Source: an uncultured Oscillospiraceae bacterium
Lineage (GTDB): Bacteria; Bacillota; Clostridia; Oscillospirales; Oscillospiraceae
Reading direction: 5' to 3'
DNA length: 11,357 bases
Assembly (NCBI GenBank): GCA_934567115.1
Contig: CAKTJA010000032.1
Span: 1 to 11,357 of the forward strand
Of this stretch, positions 1 to 6,780 are shown in pieces (within the stretch, counting starts at the first letter, position 1; the number at the start of each line of letters is the position of its first letter). Made by a program: the position numbers and the translations under genes. A model generated the notes under the pieces. It saw only the letters and a program-made list of their open reading frames with translations. It did no database searches and was not told where the DNA came from.

Positions 1-101
1 ACGCCACTGTTCCCGGCGGTTATCTTCTGATCAGCTATTCGGAGAATCTGGGTCAAAACGCTCCTTACCGCAGACTGGCTACGGCAACCTTCCAAAAATA
101 G
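1..101 (+). CDS. cheR: CheR-like chemotaxis methyltransferase, C-terminal end only (partial)
   Basis: The frame whose first whole codon is at base 3 stays open to a TAG at 99-101 and gives about 32 residues, including GGYLLISYSENL and ending in ATFQK. CheR proteins end in a strand of the form GGYLFIGHSESL, followed by a short tail finishing in a basic residue, so this matches the last beta hairpin of the SAM-dependent methyltransferase fold. CheR methylates glutamates on chemoreceptors. The neighbour 21 bases downstream is cheB, the opposing enzyme, which supports the call. Only the tail is visible, so catalytic residues and total length cannot be checked. Another class I methyltransferase is possible but less likely. 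Confidence 0.72.
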   Translation, partial: ATVPGGYLLISYSENLGQNAPYRRLATATFQK

Positions 102-122
102 CCCAAGGAGGCGTCTTTCTCA

Positions 123-1172
123 ATGTCATTCCAGAAGATCCGCGTTATGGTCGTCGATGATTCCATGGTCGCACGCACCATGATCATACAGGGGCTTTCC
201 GCCCATCCGAGGATCGAGGTCGTCGGATACGCCATCAACACGCTGGACGCCAAGCTGAAGATCCCGAAGCTCAACCCGGACGTGATCACCATGGATGTGG
301 AAATGCCCGGGCAGAGCGGCCTCGATTTCCTTCGGGAATACATCCCCGCGCATCCGCTTCCCGTGATCCTTGTCTCCTCGCTCGACCTGAAGGTGTTCGA
401 CGCGCTGGACGCGGGCGCGGTGGACTTTGTTCACAAGCCACTGTCCCACAACGACAAGGACGCGTTCGTCACCGCGCTGACGCAGAAGGTGCTGATCGCC
501 TCCACGGCGAAGGTCCGTCCCGCCCCGCAGTCTTCGGCTGAGGGCGGCGGCGCCGACGTCAAGCCCTTCCCGCCGCTCGGCCCCGCTCCCGCGCTGGATC
601 AGGTGCTGATCGGGCTGGGCGCGTCCACCGGCGGGACCGAGGCCACGCTGGAGGTCATGAAGCGCCTTCCCGAGGACATTCCCGGCATGGTCATCGTGCA
701 GCACATGCCCCCCGGCTTCACCAAAATGTACGCAGACCGTCTCAACCGCCTGTGCCGCATGGAGGTGCGCGAGGCCAAGAACGGGGACGAGCTTCACCGT
801 GGGCTTGCTCTGGTGGCTCCCGCCGATCTACAGGCGCGCGTGGTCCGCATCGGGAACAAATACACGCTCTCCTGCACGCCGGGCGAGAAGGTCAGCGGAC
901 ACCGTCCGTCTGTGGACGCGCTGTTCCAGTCGATGTCCGAGGTCGTCCAATGCAGGATGGTCGGCATCATCATGACCGGCATGGGGCAGGACGGCGCGGC
1001 CGGACTTCTGGCGATGCGGAAAAAGGGCGCGTACACCATCGGACAGGACAAAGCGTCCAGCGTGGTATACGGCATGCCCATGGTCGCGCAGGAGATCGGC
1101 GCGGTCTGCACACAGGCCTCCTGCACCGAGATCGCGGGCGTGCTGCTCCGGCACCTGAAGTGGCTGCACTGA
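123..1172 (+). CDS. cheB: CheB, chemotaxis response regulator protein-glutamate methylesterase/deamidase
   Basis: This 349-residue protein has the two-domain CheB layout and normal family length. A receiver domain covers about residues 5-120, with the acidic pair D12-D13, phospho-acceptor D58 in MDVEMPG, S86 and K105 in HKP. A linker of about 35 residues rich in Pro, Ala and Gly leads to the methylesterase domain (about 158-345). The catalytic triad is visible as S168 in GASTGG, H194 in VQHMP and D290 in TGMGQDGA. The enzyme removes methyl groups from chemoreceptor glutamates and deamidates glutamines, and phosphorylation by CheA activates it. AAGGAGG at 105-111 lies 11 bases before the ATG and fixes the start. 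It follows a cheR-like end by 21 bases, so the two are probably co-transcribed, and a strong terminator comes just after. All key residues are present. Confidence 0.96.
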   Translation: MSFQKIRVMVVDDSMVARTMIIQGLSAHPRIEVVGYAINTLDAKLKIPKLNPDVITMDVEMPGQSGLDFLREYIPAHPLPVILVSSLDLKVFDALDAGAVDFVHKPLSHNDKDAFVTALTQKVLIASTAKVRPAPQSSAEGGGADVKPFPPLGPAPALDQVLIGLGASTGGTEATLEVMKRLPEDIPGMVIVQHMPPGFTKMYADRLNRLCRMEVREAKNGDELHRGLALVAPADLQARVVRIGNKYTLSCTPGEKVSGHRPSVDALFQSMSEVVQCRMVGIIMTGMGQDGAAGLLAMRKKGAYTIGQDKASSVVYGMPMVAQEIGAVCTQASCTEIAGVLLRHLKWLH

Positions 1173-1216
1173 GGTGGCTGGCTCCGCGTCATCTCTTATT
1201 CTATAACGCCATCCTC

Positions 1217-1249
1217 GCCGCATGGGAGACCTCTCCCGTGCGGCTTTTT
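1217..1249 (+). terminator. Intrinsic terminator after cheB
   Basis: GCCGCATGGGAGA (1217-1229) pairs with TCTCCCGTGCGGC (1232-1244), giving at least 12 bp with one G-T wobble and a tetraloop, followed at once by TTTTT at 1245-1249. This is a textbook Rho-independent terminator. It ends the upstream chemotaxis unit and separates it from the flgM operon, which therefore needs its own promoter. Confidence 0.92.
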
Positions 1250-1261
1250 CCTGTTTTTAAC

Positions 1262-1273
1262 GGAAAATTTTCC
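1262..1273. repeat. 12-bp perfect palindrome upstream of the flgM promoter
   Basis: GGAAAATTTTCC is a perfect inverted repeat with no spacer, in an AT-rich stretch between the cheB terminator and the predicted sigma-28 promoter about 60 bp downstream. It could be an operator for a dimeric regulator, or chance in AT-rich DNA. It does not match an operator I can name. Confidence 0.3.
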
Positions 1274-1313
1274 TCGATTTTGCCGCTTTAGGGATTTCTT
1301 CCTGATTTGAGCC

Positions 1314-1340
1314 TTATTTTCATAACATTTCTGCCGATAT
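1314..1340 (+). promoter_or_regulatory. Predicted sigma-28 (SigD/FliA-type) promoter of the flgM operon
   Basis: GCCGATAT at 1333-1340 is a full-length match to the -10 element of flagellar sigma-28 promoters (consensus about TAAA-N15-GCCGATAT). At the expected 15-bp spacing the -35 position (1314-1317) reads TTAT, only a 2 of 4 match to TAAA, so the -35 is weak. It sits about 65 bases before the flgM start, in the only non-coding gap ahead of the operon and after a terminator. In Bacillus, flgM and the late flagellar genes are known sigma-D targets, which fits. The start of transcription would be near 1347. Confidence 0.68.
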
Positions 1341-1387
1341 ATGTAGTGAGTAAAGCATATGAAGTATGTACGTCTTATTTTTTGACA

Positions 1388-1400
1388 AGAAGGATGTGAG
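1388..1400 (+). promoter_or_regulatory. flgM ribosome binding site overlapping a CsrA-type motif
   Basis: AGAAGGAT (1388-1395), with GTGAG just behind it, supplies the Shine-Dalgarno region for the GTG start at 1406. Bases 1390-1397 read AAGGATGT, an exact match to the ARGGAUGU half of the CsrA/RsmA RNA-binding consensus. Only a weak 3-bp stem (1385-1387 with 1395-1397) would present the GGA in a loop. CsrA binding here is a hypothesis. Confidence 0.4.
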
Positions 1401-1405
1401 ATAAC

Positions 1406-1711
1406 GTGCTGACTTCTTATCCCGGCAGCATCTCCTCCGCGAGACTGCCGAATTCCTATTATGTCGAGCCTAAGCGCGGCTCCGTCTCCAGAAATGCCGA
1501 CGAGCCGAGCTATGACTGCGCCGTTTTTTCTTCCGAAGCCGGCGAAAGCGGCTTCCAGCGCAGCCTTGTCAGCCGCCTTTCGCAGGAGGTTCGCACCGCC
1601 AACACCACCGGCAGCATCCAGTCGCTTCGCGCCGCAGTGCTCTCCGGAGAGTACGTTCCGGACTGCATGGCCATTGCCGGTCGGATGCTGTTCCTTGCGG
1701 AGGACGCCTGA
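1406..1711 (+). CDS. flgM: FlgM, anti-sigma-28 factor
   Basis: A 101-residue protein beginning with GTG. The C-terminal half (about 52-98) fits FlgM: a helix around LVSRLSQEV, then SIQSLRAAVLSGEYVPDCMAIAGRML, the family's pattern of L..AV.SG.Y..D...IA..ML. The N-terminal half is Ser/Pro/Gly-rich and looks disordered, as FlgM is when free. FlgM binds sigma-28 and blocks late flagellar transcription until it is exported through the finished hook-basal body. It is first in the operon, behind a predicted sigma-28 promoter, which would give autoregulation. The next gene starts one base after its stop. Overall identity to any one FlgM is likely low, so the call rests on the C-terminal pattern plus position before flgN-flgK-flgL. 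Confidence 0.85.
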   Translation: MLTSYPGSISSARLPNSYYVEPKRGSVSRNADEPSYDCAVFSSEAGESGFQRSLVSRLSQEVRTANTTGSIQSLRAAVLSGEYVPDCMAIAGRMLFLAEDA

Positions 1712-1712
1712 T

Positions 1713-2192
1713 ATGGATGCTGCATTTCAGTCCTTCCTCTCTTTGCTGCACACGCTCAGAGACGAGCTTTCCCACCTTTCCGAGCTGGCGCGGCAGAAAA
1801 ACGCCGCCGTGTGCGGCGACGATCTGACCGCCCTTGACAAGGTGATGCGGCAGGAGCAGGCCGCCGCCCTGCGCTTTCGCGGACTGGAGCAGAAGCGCGA
1901 GGAGCTTCTCTCCTCCCTCGGATTGAACGGCGTGCCGCTCGCCGCCGTGCCGGACCGCTTCCCCGCCGCCATGCGCGCCGACGCGGTCTCCGCCGTGAGA
2001 GAGCTTCAGGATCAATACCGCATCTATCAGGCTAACGCCGAGGTCGCGCGCAACACGCTTGAGTGCAACCTGCATGAGGTCGAGCAGGTCCTTGCCGCGC
2101 TGGGGAAGGAAACGCCTCCCCCCCAGTCCTCCGGCTACACCGCCGCGGAGGCCGAGCCTCCGCAGTCCATGAAAACGGATTTCCGCGCCTGA
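1713..2192 (+). CDS. flgN: FlgN-family export chaperone for FlgK and FlgL
   Basis: A 159-residue, mostly helical protein. Heptad-like stretches at 5-30, 38-66 and 88-132 include LDKVMRQEQAAALRFRGLEQ, the E-Q...LE..R pattern typical of FlgN. The tail (130-159) is Pro/Gly-rich, like the flexible substrate-binding tail of the family. FlgN binds the C-termini of the hook-associated proteins FlgK and FlgL and brings them to the flagellar type III export gate in the cytoplasm. The start is ATG 1713, with GGAGGA at 1699-1704 inside the end of flgM. An in-frame ATG at 1461 would extend it far into flgM and is not credible. The one-base gap to flgM suggests translational coupling. Sequence conservation in this family is weak; gene order makes the call firm. 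Confidence 0.88.
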   Translation: MDAAFQSFLSLLHTLRDELSHLSELARQKNAAVCGDDLTALDKVMRQEQAAALRFRGLEQKREELLSSLGLNGVPLAAVPDRFPAAMRADAVSAVRELQDQYRIYQANAEVARNTLECNLHEVEQVLAALGKETPPPQSSGYTAAEAEPPQSMKTDFRA

Positions 2193-2239
2193 AAGGGCGT
2201 TCATCGCTTTCTACCCCGCCGAGATAAAGGAGATTATTT

Positions 2240-4441
2240 ATGGGTTCCATCGGTACTTTCGGTTCGTTCACACAGGCGCGCCTTGCGATCTATGCGGCGC
2301 AGAAGGGCCTGAGCGTGACCGGCAACAACATTTCAAACGTCAACACCGTCGGCTACACGCGCCAGCGTGTGGACCAGTCCAGCTTCGGCAGCACCGGCTC
2401 CGACCGCTACTATTCCTCTTTCGATTCCCGCGTGGGCAACGGCGTTCTGTGCACCGGCCTTTCCCAGCTGCGCGACCCCTATCTGGACATTCGCTACCGC
2501 AACGAGATGTCCAGCGTCGGCAGCATGGACGCAAAGCTTGCCGGACTTGAGAACATTCAGGCCGTGCTCGACGAGGTCGGCGACGGCGACGACGCCTTCG
2601 GCATCATCGAGGCGCAGCTGTCCGATCTCGCGTCCAAGCTGCGTCAGCTGACCGATCAGACCGGTCACGAGCTGTACGATATTCAGGTCCGCGCCTCCGC
2701 CGAGGCCCTGACCACACAGCTCAACGCCTACGCCGCGCGGCTTCAGCAGGTCTATGAGAACGCCGTCACCGCCTATAATCAGGACATCAAGTCCATCAAC
2801 ACCATTCTGACCAACATCCGTGGGCTGAACGCCACCATCCGCAAGAACGAGATCCACGGCGACAACTCGCTCGAGCTGCGCGACGAGCGCAACCTTCTGA
2901 TCGACCAGCTCTCCGAGTACATGAAGATCGACGTTACCTACACCACCGAGGACATCGGCGGCGGGCAGTGGGTGGAAAAGCTGGTCATCAAGCTCGGCGA
3001 CGCGAATCCCGACGCCTCCGTGAATACCGACAGCACCACGCTGATCGACGGCATCTACGGCTCTCAGTTCTCTCTGACACAGGTTCCTAAGCCGAATCCG
3101 AATTTCGATAAGACGATCGCCGACTCGGACACCAACCCGCGCTATCTTGATAAGGACGGCAATCCGACCAACGACGCCGCGAACGCCGCCCTGATCGACG
3201 ATCCCAACTTCGGGCTGACCGTCTCCGAGCTGACCGATGTGAACGGTCGTCTGCTGTACACGACCGAAAAGCAGGCCGAGCGCAAGACGGACGCGACGGA
3301 GTACGGCAACGGCACGGGGAAAACCACCGTGAACGCCGACGGCTCCGTCACGATCACGACCTTCCGCAAGTACAAGGACAACGCCGGCATCGAGACCTAT
3401 TGGGCGCAGGATTACATCCGCACGCCCTCCAAGGCCACCGATCTGGACGACAACGATCTTTATGGCGCGCTCCAGTCGCAGCGCGAGATGCTCACCGAAT
3501 CGGGCGAGTTCTCCTCGGCGGACACGATCGCCAATGTGGACGAGAACGCCGCCAGCAAGCGCGGTCTGCCCTACTATCAGAAGACGCTGGACCTGCTGGC
3601 GAACCGTCTTGCCGCCGAGTTCAACAAGGCCAATCAGGGCTATGTCTACAACGAGCATGACCAGTACGTCACCGCAGACGGCACGGTCATCACCGACCCG
3701 ACCAAGACGCTGAACAACACCATGACGCTGACCGCGTGCCAGAAGGCGTATCTGGAGGCAAACGGCGTGATCGCGGACAATACCACCGATCCGCCCACCT
3801 ATAAGACAAACGCCGCCGGCGAGTATGTTGACGCAAACGGTCAGGCGCTGCAGGTCCCGCTTGACCGCACGGAGGAGCTGACCGACGATGTGAAGGCTAT
3901 TCTGGACGCGAACGGCGGTCAGCTCAAGGGCTCGGTGCTGTTCAGCAACCGCAACGACAACGATGACGCCACGGGCATCACCGCCTCGAACATCTCCATC
4001 TCCGCTTCGTGGTCGAGCGGTCCGCAGATCGTCCGCTCCTTCCTCCAGCCGAGTACGCTCAACGAGATCGCCTCGACCGACAGCAGCAACATCGACCACC
4101 TGCTCTTCCTCTTCGATCAGAAGATGGATTACCGTCCCGACATGATCGACGACGAGGCCGGCAGCGACGTTATGTTCACCGGCTCGTTCCAGGAGATGTG
4201 GGTGAACATCGGCTCCGTTCTCGGCAACGATATGAAGGTCACCAGCACCCTGCTGGACGCCTACTACGCCTCCTCCGTCTCTCTGGATACGAGCCGCGAC
4301 TCCGTTTCCAGCGTGGACTTTAACGACGAGGCCATGAACCTGATGCAGTATTCGAAATCCTATAACGCGGCCTGCCGCCTGATGACCACCATCGACTCTG
4401 TTCTTGACAAGCTCATCAACGGCACCGGCGTCACCCTTTAA
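2240..4441 (+). CDS. flgK: FlgK, flagellar hook-associated protein 1 (enlarged)
   Basis: A 733-residue protein that forms the first ring of the hook-filament junction outside the cell. The N-terminal rod-type motif is clear at 13-45 (LAIYAAQKGLSVTGNNISN, then NTVGYTRQR). FlgK-type coiled segments follow at 80-230 (SQLRDPYLD, RDERNLLIDQLSEYM), and a second at 408-467 (GALQSQREMLTE through FNKANQG). The C-terminal axial motif is at 690-726 (VDFNDEAMNLMQYSKSYNAA, LMTTIDSVLDKLI). Typical FlgK is about 450-650 residues; the extra length lies in Asp/Asn/Gly-rich segments at about 230-405 and 470-590, expected to be the surface D2/D3 domains. AAAGGAG at 2226-2232 sets the ATG. No signal peptide, as expected for type III export. 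It holds three cysteines (71, 500, 712), unusual for an axial protein. Confidence 0.96.
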   Translation: MGSIGTFGSFTQARLAIYAAQKGLSVTGNNISNVNTVGYTRQRVDQSSFGSTGSDRYYSSFDSRVGNGVLCTGLSQLRDPYLDIRYRNEMSSVGSMDAKLAGLENIQAVLDEVGDGDDAFGIIEAQLSDLASKLRQLTDQTGHELYDIQVRASAEALTTQLNAYAARLQQVYENAVTAYNQDIKSINTILTNIRGLNATIRKNEIHGDNSLELRDERNLLIDQLSEYMKIDVTYTTEDIGGGQWVEKLVIKLGDANPDASVNTDSTTLIDGIYGSQFSLTQVPKPNPNFDKTIADSDTNPRYLDKDGNPTNDAANAALIDDPNFGLTVSELTDVNGRLLYTTEKQAERKTDATEYGNGTGKTTVNADGSVTITTFRKYKDNAGIETYWAQDYIRTPSKATDLDDNDLYGALQSQREMLTESGEFSSADTIANVDENAASKRGLPYYQKTLDLLANRLAAEFNKANQGYVYNEHDQYVTADGTVITDPTKTLNNTMTLTACQKAYLEANGVIADNTTDPPTYKTNAAGEYVDANGQALQVPLDRTEELTDDVKAILDANGGQLKGSVLFSNRNDNDDATGITASNISISASWSSGPQIVRSFLQPSTLNEIASTDSSNIDHLLFLFDQKMDYRPDMIDDEAGSDVMFTGSFQEMWVNIGSVLGNDMKVTSTLLDAYYASSVSLDTSRDSVSSVDFNDEAMNLMQYSKSYNAACRLMTTIDSVLDKLINGTGVTL

Positions 4442-4459
4442 CGGAGGAGGTAAGCCCCT

Positions 4460-5662
4460 ATGATCCGCTCAACCACCAACGGAACGCTGAAAACCTACCG
4501 CTATAACCTTCAGCGCTCCTCCTACACCATGAACAAAGCGCGCGAGACCGTACAGACGCAGCGGAACTTCAACACCTTTGCCGAAGATCCCGCTGCGGCG
4601 GCGAGGGCTTTCCAGCTCCGCCGCACTTTCCAGCGCACCAACAGCCAGTATTCGCTCGGCGATTCCGTGCAGCATAAGTACGAGGTCGCCTGGAACACGC
4701 TTGAGTCCGTCGTTCAGGACGTCAACAGCCGCAAGAACGACTCGGCCTTCTCCATGCTGCTCCAGGGTCTGAGCGACCCGCGCGGCGCGGGCGCTACCGC
4801 GCTCGGCCAGTCGATGACCTCTCTGGCCACCGGCATCGTGCAGAGCATGAACTGCCGCTACGGCGACAACTTCGTCTTCGCCGGGTCGGACGGACTGAAC
4901 GTCCCCTTCACCTGGGAGGGCGAGGGCGCGGACCGCAAGCTCTGCTACCGCGGCATCCCGGTGGACACCGGCGTTCCGGAGCTGGAGCTTGACGCCGCCA
5001 CCGGACTTCCCATAATGTTCGACGCCGCCGGCGCCGAGACCACCGACCCCGCTCTCGCGGTGTCCTATAAAAAGTCGCCGAACGGCGACCTGATCGCCAT
5101 CGACGATTATAAGAAGCTGGAAAAGGATCTGGCCGCGCTTGAGTACATGGCGAATAAGGAGCGCAAGAACGCCGACCTCGGCTTCGGCATGCAGGAGGAC
5201 GAGGAAGGCAGGATCATCGGCTCGAGCGTCGCCAGCGTCGGTCTTCAAGGCATTACCTTCCTCGGCTTCGGCACGGATGTGGACGGCGACCCGAAAAACA
5301 TCGTTTCGATCGTTGACCGGCTCGGCAACATTCTGAAAAACTGCGACGAAAACAGCGGCGACTGGGCAAGCGCGGAGGAGAAGGAAGAGTTCTACCGCCT
5401 TGCCGGAAAGTTCGAAAGCGCCGCCGCCATGCTGAACGACAAGCACGTCGAGCTGGACACGCAGGCCGCCTTCATCAAGAGCAATCAGGAGCAGCTGAAA
5501 GACAACGCCTATACGCTTGAAGAGCAGTTCCTCGGCATTGAGGACGTTGATCTGGCGGACGCGATCACCTCGTTCTCCTGGGCGCAGTACTGCTACAACG
5601 TGGCGCTGAAGGTCGGAAACAGCATTCTCTCGCAGAGTCTGATGGACTATATCAATCCCTGA
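4460..5662 (+). CDS. flgL: FlgL, flagellar hook-associated protein 3 (enlarged)
   Basis: A 400-residue protein, against about 300 in Bacillus and E. coli. The N-terminal flagellin-like helices (1-140) include FAEDPAAAARAFQLRR and end in GDNFVFAGSDGLNVPF, the family's Y.FAGS....PF turn. The C-terminal helix pair (305-400) has LDTQAAFIKSNQEQL and ends with VGNSILSQSLMDYINP, matching the FlgL ending ...KV...IL..SLLDYL. The added residues lie in the middle (about 150-300), the exposed domain, which is rich in Asp and Gly. FlgL forms the second junction ring onto which flagellin polymerises. GGAGGAGG at 4443-4450, directly after the flgK stop, sets the ATG 18 bases after that stop. Four cysteines (132, 162, 295, 378) are unusual for an exported axial protein. 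Confidence 0.95.
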   Translation: MIRSTTNGTLKTYRYNLQRSSYTMNKARETVQTQRNFNTFAEDPAAAARAFQLRRTFQRTNSQYSLGDSVQHKYEVAWNTLESVVQDVNSRKNDSAFSMLLQGLSDPRGAGATALGQSMTSLATGIVQSMNCRYGDNFVFAGSDGLNVPFTWEGEGADRKLCYRGIPVDTGVPELELDAATGLPIMFDAAGAETTDPALAVSYKKSPNGDLIAIDDYKKLEKDLAALEYMANKERKNADLGFGMQEDEEGRIIGSSVASVGLQGITFLGFGTDVDGDPKNIVSIVDRLGNILKNCDENSGDWASAEEKEEFYRLAGKFESAAAMLNDKHVELDTQAAFIKSNQEQLKDNAYTLEEQFLGIEDVDLADAITSFSWAQYCYNVALKVGNSILSQSLMDYINP

Positions 5663-5695
5663 GACAGCATACCGGAAGGAGATGTGTAATTACCT

Positions 5696-6307
5696 ATGAT
5701 GCCTCTGATCGAAATCCAGAGCGTGCCCATTGAAATTGAAATGAAGGTATCGCACGCCCGACTGGAGTATACCCATGCAACGGCGGATCTTGAGATTTCC
5801 CGCAGCGGAAACGGACTGAGCATCAAAAGCCGGCCCATTCGCCTGAACATTGATACCTTCGAGTCCCGCAATTCCGTCATGCCCTCGTCGGTCCCGCGCA
5901 ACATCACGCAGAACGCCCAGCGCGGACAGCAGGCCGCCTATCAGGCCACGGCAACCTATGCCCAGCAGGGACAGCTGCTGCTCAAGGCGCAGGTCGGCGA
6001 GGAGCTGGTGACGCAGTTCGCCGCCGACGCGATAAACAAGAACATCAAGACCAACGTCGGGATCGACTTCATCCCCTCCGTCGGTCCGGAGCTTTCGTGG
6101 GATTCTGGCGAGATGAACATCCGCTATGAAATGGATAAGCTGAACTTCGACTGGCGGCTTTCAAAGGGCGAGTTTGAGTTTATCCCCGGCGACATCGAGA
6201 TCTCCGTGACGCAGCGCCCCGACGTCATCATCAAATACATAGGCGGACCGCTGTACGTTCCCCCGTCCAGCGACCCGAACTATGAGCCGGTGGACACACA
6301 GGCATAA
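5696..6307 (+). CDS. DUF6470 family protein (YviE-like), flagellar cluster protein of unknown function
   Basis: A 203-residue soluble protein with no signal peptide or membrane segment. It opens with a strand-rich region, PLIEIQSVPIEIEMKVSHA, then repeated beta strands (DLEISR, SIKSRPIRLNIDT), a Gln/Ala-rich helix at about 70-118, and beta strands again to GDIEISVTQRPDVIIKYIGG. This order and the position between flgL and fliW match B. subtilis yviE (DUF6470). No activity is established, and I see no catalytic motif. Start choice: AAGGAG at 5676-5681 is 14 bases before the first ATG of a double ATGATG (5696 or 5699), a long spacing, but upstream in-frame codons hit a stop at 5687. It is co-transcribed with its neighbours by spacing. 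Confidence 0.85.
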   Translation: MMPLIEIQSVPIEIEMKVSHARLEYTHATADLEISRSGNGLSIKSRPIRLNIDTFESRNSVMPSSVPRNITQNAQRGQQAAYQATATYAQQGQLLLKAQVGEELVTQFAADAINKNIKTNVGIDFIPSVGPELSWDSGEMNIRYEMDKLNFDWRLSKGEFEFIPGDIEISVTQRPDVIIKYIGGPLYVPPSSDPNYEPVDTQA

Positions 6308-6324
6308 AAGAGGAGGGATTCTCC

Positions 6325-6780
6325 ATGAGGCTTCAGACCAAGTACTTTGGCGAGATCGAATACGACGACTCGCAGGTGCTTTCCTTCCCGAACGGCCTGT
6401 TCGGTTTCGACGACGAGCGCAGCTTTCTGCTGCTCCCGTTTGAGGGCAGCGGCGGCTTCATGCTGTGCCTTCAAAGCACGGCGACCAGCGCGCTCGCCTT
6501 CGTCCTGCTGGACCCGTTCTCCCTGTGCCCGGACTATCATCCCGTTTTGCAGGACGCGGAGCTTGCGCTTTTCGGCGCGGAGGATATCTCCTCGCTCTGC
6601 TTCTACGTGCTCTGCGCCGTGAAAAATCCGGTCGCGGAGAGCACGGTGAATTTGAAGTGCCCCGTGGTCGTTGACCCCCGAACAAATGAGGCCCGCCAGA
6701 TCATCCTTGAAACGGACAGCTATGGCATGCGCCACCCGCTGTCGGAATTCAATCGACCGGAGGAGGCTGGAGTATGCTGA
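6325..6780 (+). CDS. fliW: FliW, flagellar assembly factor and CsrA antagonist
   Basis: A 151-residue protein of normal family length. Diagnostic stretches are TKYFGEIEYD near the N-terminus, VLSFPNGLFGFDDERSF (18-34), LQS at 49-51, AFVLLDPF (58-65), and TVNLKCPVVVDPRT (107-120) leading to QIIL and YGMRHPL. FliW binds CsrA allosterically and stops it repressing flagellin translation; flagellin in turn titrates FliW, giving homeostatic control of flagellin level in B. subtilis. AGGAGGG at 6311-6317 precedes the ATG by 7 bases. Its last seven bases overlap the start of csrA, so the partner genes are probably translationally coupled. Confidence 0.96.
   Translation: MRLQTKYFGEIEYDDSQVLSFPNGLFGFDDERSFLLLPFEGSGGFMLCLQSTATSALAFVLLDPFSLCPDYHPVLQDAELALFGAEDISSLCFYVLCAVKNPVAESTVNLKCPVVVDPRTNEARQIILETDSYGMRHPLSEFNRPEEAGVC

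Noticed and set aside
1461..1712. Upstream extension of flgN from ATG 1461
   Set aside because: It overlaps flgM completely in another frame, and FlgN similarity begins only after ATG 1713, which has its own GGAGGA.
2333..4099. 588-codon open frame antisense to flgK
   Set aside because: It lies wholly within flgK, is Val/Gly/Arg-rich low-complexity sequence without recognisable domains, and arises from GC-rich codon structure on the other strand.
4469..5446. 325-codon open frame antisense to flgL
   Set aside because: A shadow of flgL in GC-rich DNA, with no binding site or recognisable motif.
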